A program made the position numbers and the translations under genes. A model generated the notes under the pieces. The model was not told the DNA's origin and made no database searches. It saw only the letters and a list, made by a program, of their open reading frames with translations. DNA of 64,000 nucleotides, taken from Lota lota (Eukaryota > Chordata > Actinopteri > Gadiformes > Lotidae). The stretch spans positions 3,070,285 through 3,134,284 of the forward strand of contig JACYXH010000278.1 in assembly GCA_026745465.1 (NCBI GenBank), read 5' to 3'. Shown one piece after another: positions 60,001 through 64,000 of the stretch (positions within the stretch are counted from its first letter, which is position 1; every line of letters begins with the position of its first letter).

Positions 60001-63000
60001 TGGTTTAGCCTTTAAAACGTAATTTGATATTTCAAGATTTGCCATTTCTTCACTTAACAGATGATTAAAAAAACAAATTACATTGCATTTGTTTAGCAGA
60101 CTCTTACGTCCAAAGCGATTTGCAAGTGCATTCAACCATGAAGATACAACCCAGAACTTGCAAGAATCTTGAGAGTACATACAATGAATCAAATTGTATA
60201 TAGTCGCATTATTCTTGCAATTACTGAAATTATATTTTAGAAACAAGAGATGGATAACTTTTATTTTGTATTTGTATGTATTCTTTTTTACATTATGAAG
60301 AACGAAGTTGTTTAAAAGTTTCACATTCACATAAGTCCAGGGAGTGATGCAGTGTTTCTTGAAATGTTTAATCATTGTATGTTTGTTCAAGAGCCTACAA
60401 ATTGTGGCTATAATCTGATGACCAGCGAAACAATCTTAACTTTCCACCCACTCTCTCCCTCTCCTCTTTCACAGTGCCAGATCATATCAAGTCCAAGGCA
60501 GAATTCCAATTCCCAACGACATACCCCACCCCCCTGCGCACACACTTAACATACACATTCAAGGACGCACAAACACTCAACACACGCGTACACACTCAAA
60601 ACAATTCCTCAGCGATGCCAAGAGGGCCTGCTCAGCTTGCTGCCTGCTCTGACAAGCACCGCCCCCTCACCTCCGACCCCTGAGGCCAACACTCTGAGCT
60701 GTGACCCTTTTAACCTAACCCCGTCACCCTGGGAACGAGAGTTCCGTTGTCCTCCCAGCATCCAGGGGGCGTCCTTGCGCCAGCCCAGGAGCGAGCCGCT
60801 CTTACAGGTAAGCACAGCCAAGAAACAGCTGTCTAATGTACCATGTTGTGAAATTTAAATGGAAATGGCGTACATCAAGCAAAGGTGTGACATTTTGCAA
60901 AAACCACTTCATATTTTTGAAGCAAATTAAACTAGTAGACGCGTGTATTGAATAACCAATGAAAGTCTCTTCTATGCTTCTCTTGACTGTGACTCATCTT
61001 TTCTTCTGTTTGCCTGCCAGATTTCAATAATCTGCCTCTCTTTGCCCCCTATTACTTATTTTCGCACCTACCTCCTTTTTTTCATAATGGTTTACCCTAC
61101 TCTTTTGCTATGTTCAGACTTCTGGTTATAGTGGCTCAGGTTTTTGCGCCCTAACTATTCGTTTTTACCTAAATATAATGTAATGTATTATGAGTATAAC
61201 CTTTTGCCATTGTTGTAAATTAAAGTAGTCAATAATCGTGCGTTTGCCCGGCCAGGTAATTTTTTAAGTTAATCACATACTCGTTGACAAAGAAACAGTT
61301 TGGACATTTAGTCAATTAAATAATTTGATTTATATTCTGCATATGTATCTGCTCATACGCGCGTTTGGGATATTTGGCACATTGTGCATTTTACCAATTA
61401 AAACTTGGATCTGTTATGAAACCCTGGAGTCTGGCTTTAGCCCAATTCCCTCTCTGTCTATCTGACACGTCTCTTTCTCTCCCTCTGTTTCCAGACATGG
61501 CTCCCATTCGGGACTCCGTCAGCCACTCCCCTAATCAAACAGGTGACTGCACAACCCTTTCTTCCTTTCCAGTTTACTGGTTCTTCTTTAACACATCTGC
61601 CCTGCACTGCTTCTTATTCCTCCTTTTCTGATGCCAACCCCACCCTCAAACCACATTCACAACGCGTGTACAACAAGCTATCCTGCAATTTATTTTCGTA
61701 GAGCAAGGCCGCGACTGTTTGTCAAATGTCGAATGCAGTAGAGTAATGAGTTGATATTGTACTAAACGATTAATGCAACAAAAAAAAGTGTGCGTGGGGC
61801 TCCATTTCAAGTCGTCCTTGGCTAAATGCACTTTCCTACACAGCATGTCAACATGACATATGCAGGCACACAGAGGGGGGAGACGCTGATAGCGAGGAAG
61901 CGATTTAGTTAGACTGTTGGTGTGAAAGAGCGACAGGGTAAACTTGGCAGCCGGGTAGGGGTTGGCAGCCATCTTAAGTGTGTATGTGTGCGTGTCTGTG
62001 TGAAAGACGTATGGAATGCGATACAGGTCCACAGTACCAGTTAATTGAAGTAACGTTAAGGAATGCACTGAAATCCTTCCGGTCTACTCTGATTTAGTTG
62101 ATAAGAAAAGTAGCATATATGGTAAATATAAATGAAAGATGGCACAACTTGGAAAGACGTATATAATGGTAGAACGCTTTGCAGACTAAGTTTCTCCTAT
62201 CAGTATTTGCGTAATGAATAATAATTCACAATGCATTTACAAGACGTTTGGTTTTAATCCAAATGCAACATGTGTGAAAGTGCTGGATTTTTTTTATTTA
62301 GAGGCATCGCTTCATGCAACGTTTCACAGACATGATCCAGACTCTTAATTGGTCCACAACGGCAGGTCTGAATGAGGGTCAATGTTGTCTCTCATGGGTT
62401 GCCTCCCCACCTCTTGTGTCTCTTCCTCCTTTTTCTCCTCTTTATCCACTTGATCAACCCCTCCCCCACACCCTTGGCTGACAGTCTGTGGTCTTGGCAG
62501 GCTCTCTGGTCCAGCTGAGGTGACAAAATGGTGGCAGCTGTCTCCCGGCCAGAGCCAGGCTTCTACAGCCCTGTAGATCAAGAGAGGCTGCTTGCCACGC
62601 ACCAAAGCAACACCTCTTCTTGTAGTTTCTCTACACATGGGACAATATGCTGTCAATCTGCCGTGGGACTTTTTTTATGGGAAATGTTAATGACTGACTG
62701 TTTCAGATCAGCCAAACGACATGTCTGTTTATAGACTCTCAATTGCCAGTGCTTAAAATGCAAAGGTCAAAAGATAAATTAATGTAATATTGACAGATAT
62801 AACCTGTAGGAATATTTTTCTATCCATTGCTTTCTGCCTAAAAAGTAAATGAAAAAACAAAAACAAACTACATGTAAACTGTATTATGTGTCAATTGATT
62901 CTGTAACAATATTTGGCTTTATCTGAATCACTTTCTGTTATTCTTGTCTTCTTCAACCATGCATCTCTCCCTCTTTGGTTGTCTGCCTACCCTCACTCCC

Positions 63001-64000
63001 AGGTCTGGAGCACCCTGGCCTGGACTCTCAGTATGAGCCGTCCCCCTGGTCTACTGGGTCTCCTTGCAGCGGTGACGGGAACAGCAACTGGGACAAGGTT
63101 CTAGTGGAGGGAAGCACCGACAAGCCCAACAACCTCTCCTCCACCAACTCGTCCGTCTGGCCTTCTTCCTCCTCCTCCTCCTCCTCTTCGGGCTGCGGGT
63201 CAGGATCGGACCCAGAGTTGGCGTCGGAATGCATGGACGCCGACTCTAGCTCCCCGGTGGGCTCCGAGAGAAACCTTGCTGCCATTTCGGCGACGGCAGC
63301 GATGATGTCATTGGCGAATGCTTCAACGGCGTCATCCACCACTTCTTCTGTGACTACAACCATGGCCAGCGCCTTGGTTAACGGCGATGGCAACGGGAAC
63401 AGTCGGCAGATCTTGGGCGGAGCCAGTAACGGAAATAATAACAACCTGTGCGGCTCATCCCACTTCTCCATGGCCGGTTCCGGCGGTATCGGCAGCAATA
63501 ACGCCATTGGTAGCCAAGGCAATGGCAGCAACAGGCTTGTTGGGAACAGCGTGTGGGGGGCACAGCCAGCTGGAAACTCTTCAGATGGCAGCAATGGCCC
63601 CTGCGTTAACGGTGGCTTGAACCCAATTGCCAACCACGGTGCCTGGCCCAACAGCCCAACCCCAAACCTAGCGTTGTGCCAGGGCCAGCGGCCAGCTCAA
63701 GGAAACTGCAGCCCGATGGAAGAGGTGAAGGTGAATAATGGTACAGCAGGCAGCAAGGTGGTAGGTAGCGGCAGTGATGGCCAGCAGCCTTCCAACCTTA
63801 ACACTGAATCCAATGGACCAAATAACACTATGATGTTGAGTACTACTACGACGACTACTAACGCCACAGAAACCTCTAGTCTACCAAACTCTACCGGGGA
63901 AGGCACCTGGGGCTCCGTCCTAGGAGGGACCGGGGTTCCACTAGCAAATGGAACCCCGACATTGGGCCCCCAGCATCCCCACGGAGAAATGGCACGGGGT
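48328..64000 (+). CDS. tnrc6a: TNRC6A (GW182), 5' part, cut by the window edge
   Basis: GW182/TNRC6 proteins bind Argonaute through Gly-Trp repeats and recruit the CCR4-NOT and PAN2-PAN3 deadenylases in P-bodies for miRNA silencing. Exons seen: 48328-48379, 54609-54699, 60475-60807 (frame problem), 61495-61542, and 63003 to the window end. The last has GSDPELASECMDADS, NGGLNP..ANHGAWP, GPNNT and SSLPNS in the TNRC6A order. That order, and RBBP6 next door, separate it from TNRC6B and TNRC6C. The start codon was not found. The RRM and C-terminal silencing domain lie beyond the window. Confidence 0.9.
48380..54608 (+). other. TNRC6A intron
   Basis: A 6.2-kb intron. It holds a G run at 52149-52178 and nested repeats at 53400-54320. 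No embedded gene was recognised. Confidence 0.6.
53400..54320. mobile_element. Nested non-autonomous DNA-transposon-like repeats
   Basis: The outer ends carry TCGATTAATC-type sequence in inverse orientation (about 53405-53490 and 54240-54315). Inside, a second repeat runs from TTAGGGCTGTCAACGTTG (53554) to ..TCAATTGACAG (about 54075), with inverse CTGTCAA ends. Both patterns are common in fish hAT-like elements. Neither encodes a transposase. Confidence 0.4.
54609..54699 (+). CDS. tnrc6a: TNRC6A exon: charged N-terminal segment
   Basis: It encodes GTHSQREEQWLEERQRVTRK, then EHKTTQKWTT, matching human [21 protein letters not shown] in position and charge. It is phase 0 in, phase 1 out, with donor gtgaga. 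Confidence 0.78.
55966..55991. repeat. Perfect 11-bp-stem palindrome with four-base loop
   Basis: TCGGTCGACTT and AAGTCGACCGA pair around CGAA, inside a TNRC6A intron and a locally GC-rich block at 55810-55990. Confidence 0.8.
56951..57018. repeat. (GT)n microsatellite
   Basis: About 34 GT units in a TNRC6A intron. Confidence 0.96.
57204..57326. repeat. Inverse repeat, about 56-nt arms
   Basis: GAGCATTTAGC..CTCGCCACA..GTAAACAATA on the left is mirrored by TATTGTTTAC..TGTGGCGAG..GCTAAATGCTC on the right, around a loop of about 10 nt. The arms are clearly diverged, as in an old MITE. Confidence 0.65.
58318..58340. repeat. Poly-C run
   Basis: Twenty-three Cs in a TNRC6A intron; the length is uncertain for technical reasons. 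Confidence 0.85.
60475..60807 (+). CDS. tnrc6a: TNRC6A exon starting VPDHIK, frame not open to its end
   Basis: A good polypyrimidine acceptor precedes (V)PDHIKSKAEFQ, matching human KVPEQIKPS and in phase with the previous exon. The 333-nt length to donor gtaagc at 60808 also gives the phase the next exons need. That frame, however, meets TGA at 60681 and further stops by 60713. Another frame is open across the 3' half. Possible causes are an unrecognised small intron, compensating indels, or an exon ending earlier. The first 60 nt are the secure part. Confidence 0.5.
61495..61542 (+). CDS. tnrc6a: TNRC6A small 48-nt exon
   Basis: Between ctgtttccag and gtgact it encodes MAPIRDSVSHSPNQT plus a G that completes the next exon's first codon. 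The length is a multiple of three, so it may be a cassette exon. Support is splice sites and phase. Confidence 0.55.
63003..64000 (+). CDS. tnrc6a: TNRC6A large GW-repeat exon (partial)
   Basis: It is open throughout to the window end. Trp motifs typical of Argonaute-binding GW repeats are present: SNWDK, SVWPS, SVWGA, GAWPN and GTWGS. GSDPELASECMDADS is nearly invariant in TNRC6 proteins. A poly-Ser run coded by TCC repeats sits at 63165-63190. The sequence is otherwise rich in Asn, Gly, Ser and Thr, as in the family's disordered Ago-binding domain. Confidence 0.95.

Larger units (their letters stand above)
54700..60474 (+). other. TNRC6A intron
   Basis: A 5.8-kb intron with a GT tract (56951-57018), an inverse repeat (57204-57326), a C run (58318-58340) and a fish repeat core (TTTAGCAGACTCTTACGTCC) near 60092. 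No exon was recognised. Confidence 0.6.

Noticed and set aside
63028-63651. 207-codon minus-strand frame
   Set aside because: It is antisense to the TNRC6A GW-repeat exon, whose sense frame has clear homology.

Overview
This is vertebrate nuclear DNA, almost certainly from a teleost fish. Coding exons are short and separated by introns with canonical GT..AG ends. The flanks carry fish-type LINE, piggyBac, BEL/Pao and LTR relics, and there are more than a dozen very long dinucleotide microsatellites. That microsatellite density resembles gadid (cod-like) genomes, but the species is only a guess.

Two host genes are clear, both on the + strand. RBBP6, an E3 ubiquitin ligase and pre-mRNA 3'-end processing factor, runs from about 12.0 to 30.8 kb. 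I place 19 coding exons: DWNN ubiquitin-like domain, CCHC zinc knuckle, RING/U-box, proline-rich segment, SR region, acidic/basic tail and SR/His-rich C-terminus. TNRC6A (a GW182 Argonaute-binding silencing scaffold) starts near 46.6 kb and runs off the right edge inside its large GW-repeat exon. The same two genes are neighbours in the same orientation on human 16p12, so the order is ancestral.

Layout: 1-7.7 kb is repeat territory. A large imperfect palindromic element (about 1.94-7.66 kb) holds an internally deleted piggyBac with TTAA ends, and telomere-like repeats lie near its centre. 7.7-12 kb has no recognised gene, but a possible minus-strand gene end lies near 10.4-11.0 kb. 12-30.8 kb is RBBP6; its introns carry CA/GT and poly-G tracts close to splice sites, a near-perfect 109-nt hairpin, and a LINE with a nested probable solo LTR. 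30.8-46.5 kb is intergenic: microsatellites, a miniature LTR element with intact target-site duplications, a related solo LTR and its duplicated copy, BEL/Pao fossil fragments and MITE-like repeats. 46.5-64 kb is TNRC6A, mostly introns.

Three points in the host genes do not read cleanly: a reading-frame change in the RBBP6 proline-rich exon, one in-frame TAG in the last RBBP6 exon followed by about 300 open codons, and stops inside a TNRC6A exon. Each could be a sequence error, an allele or unrecognised splicing. I found no convincing new gene system; the most unusual structures are the nested palindromic element and the miniature LTR family.
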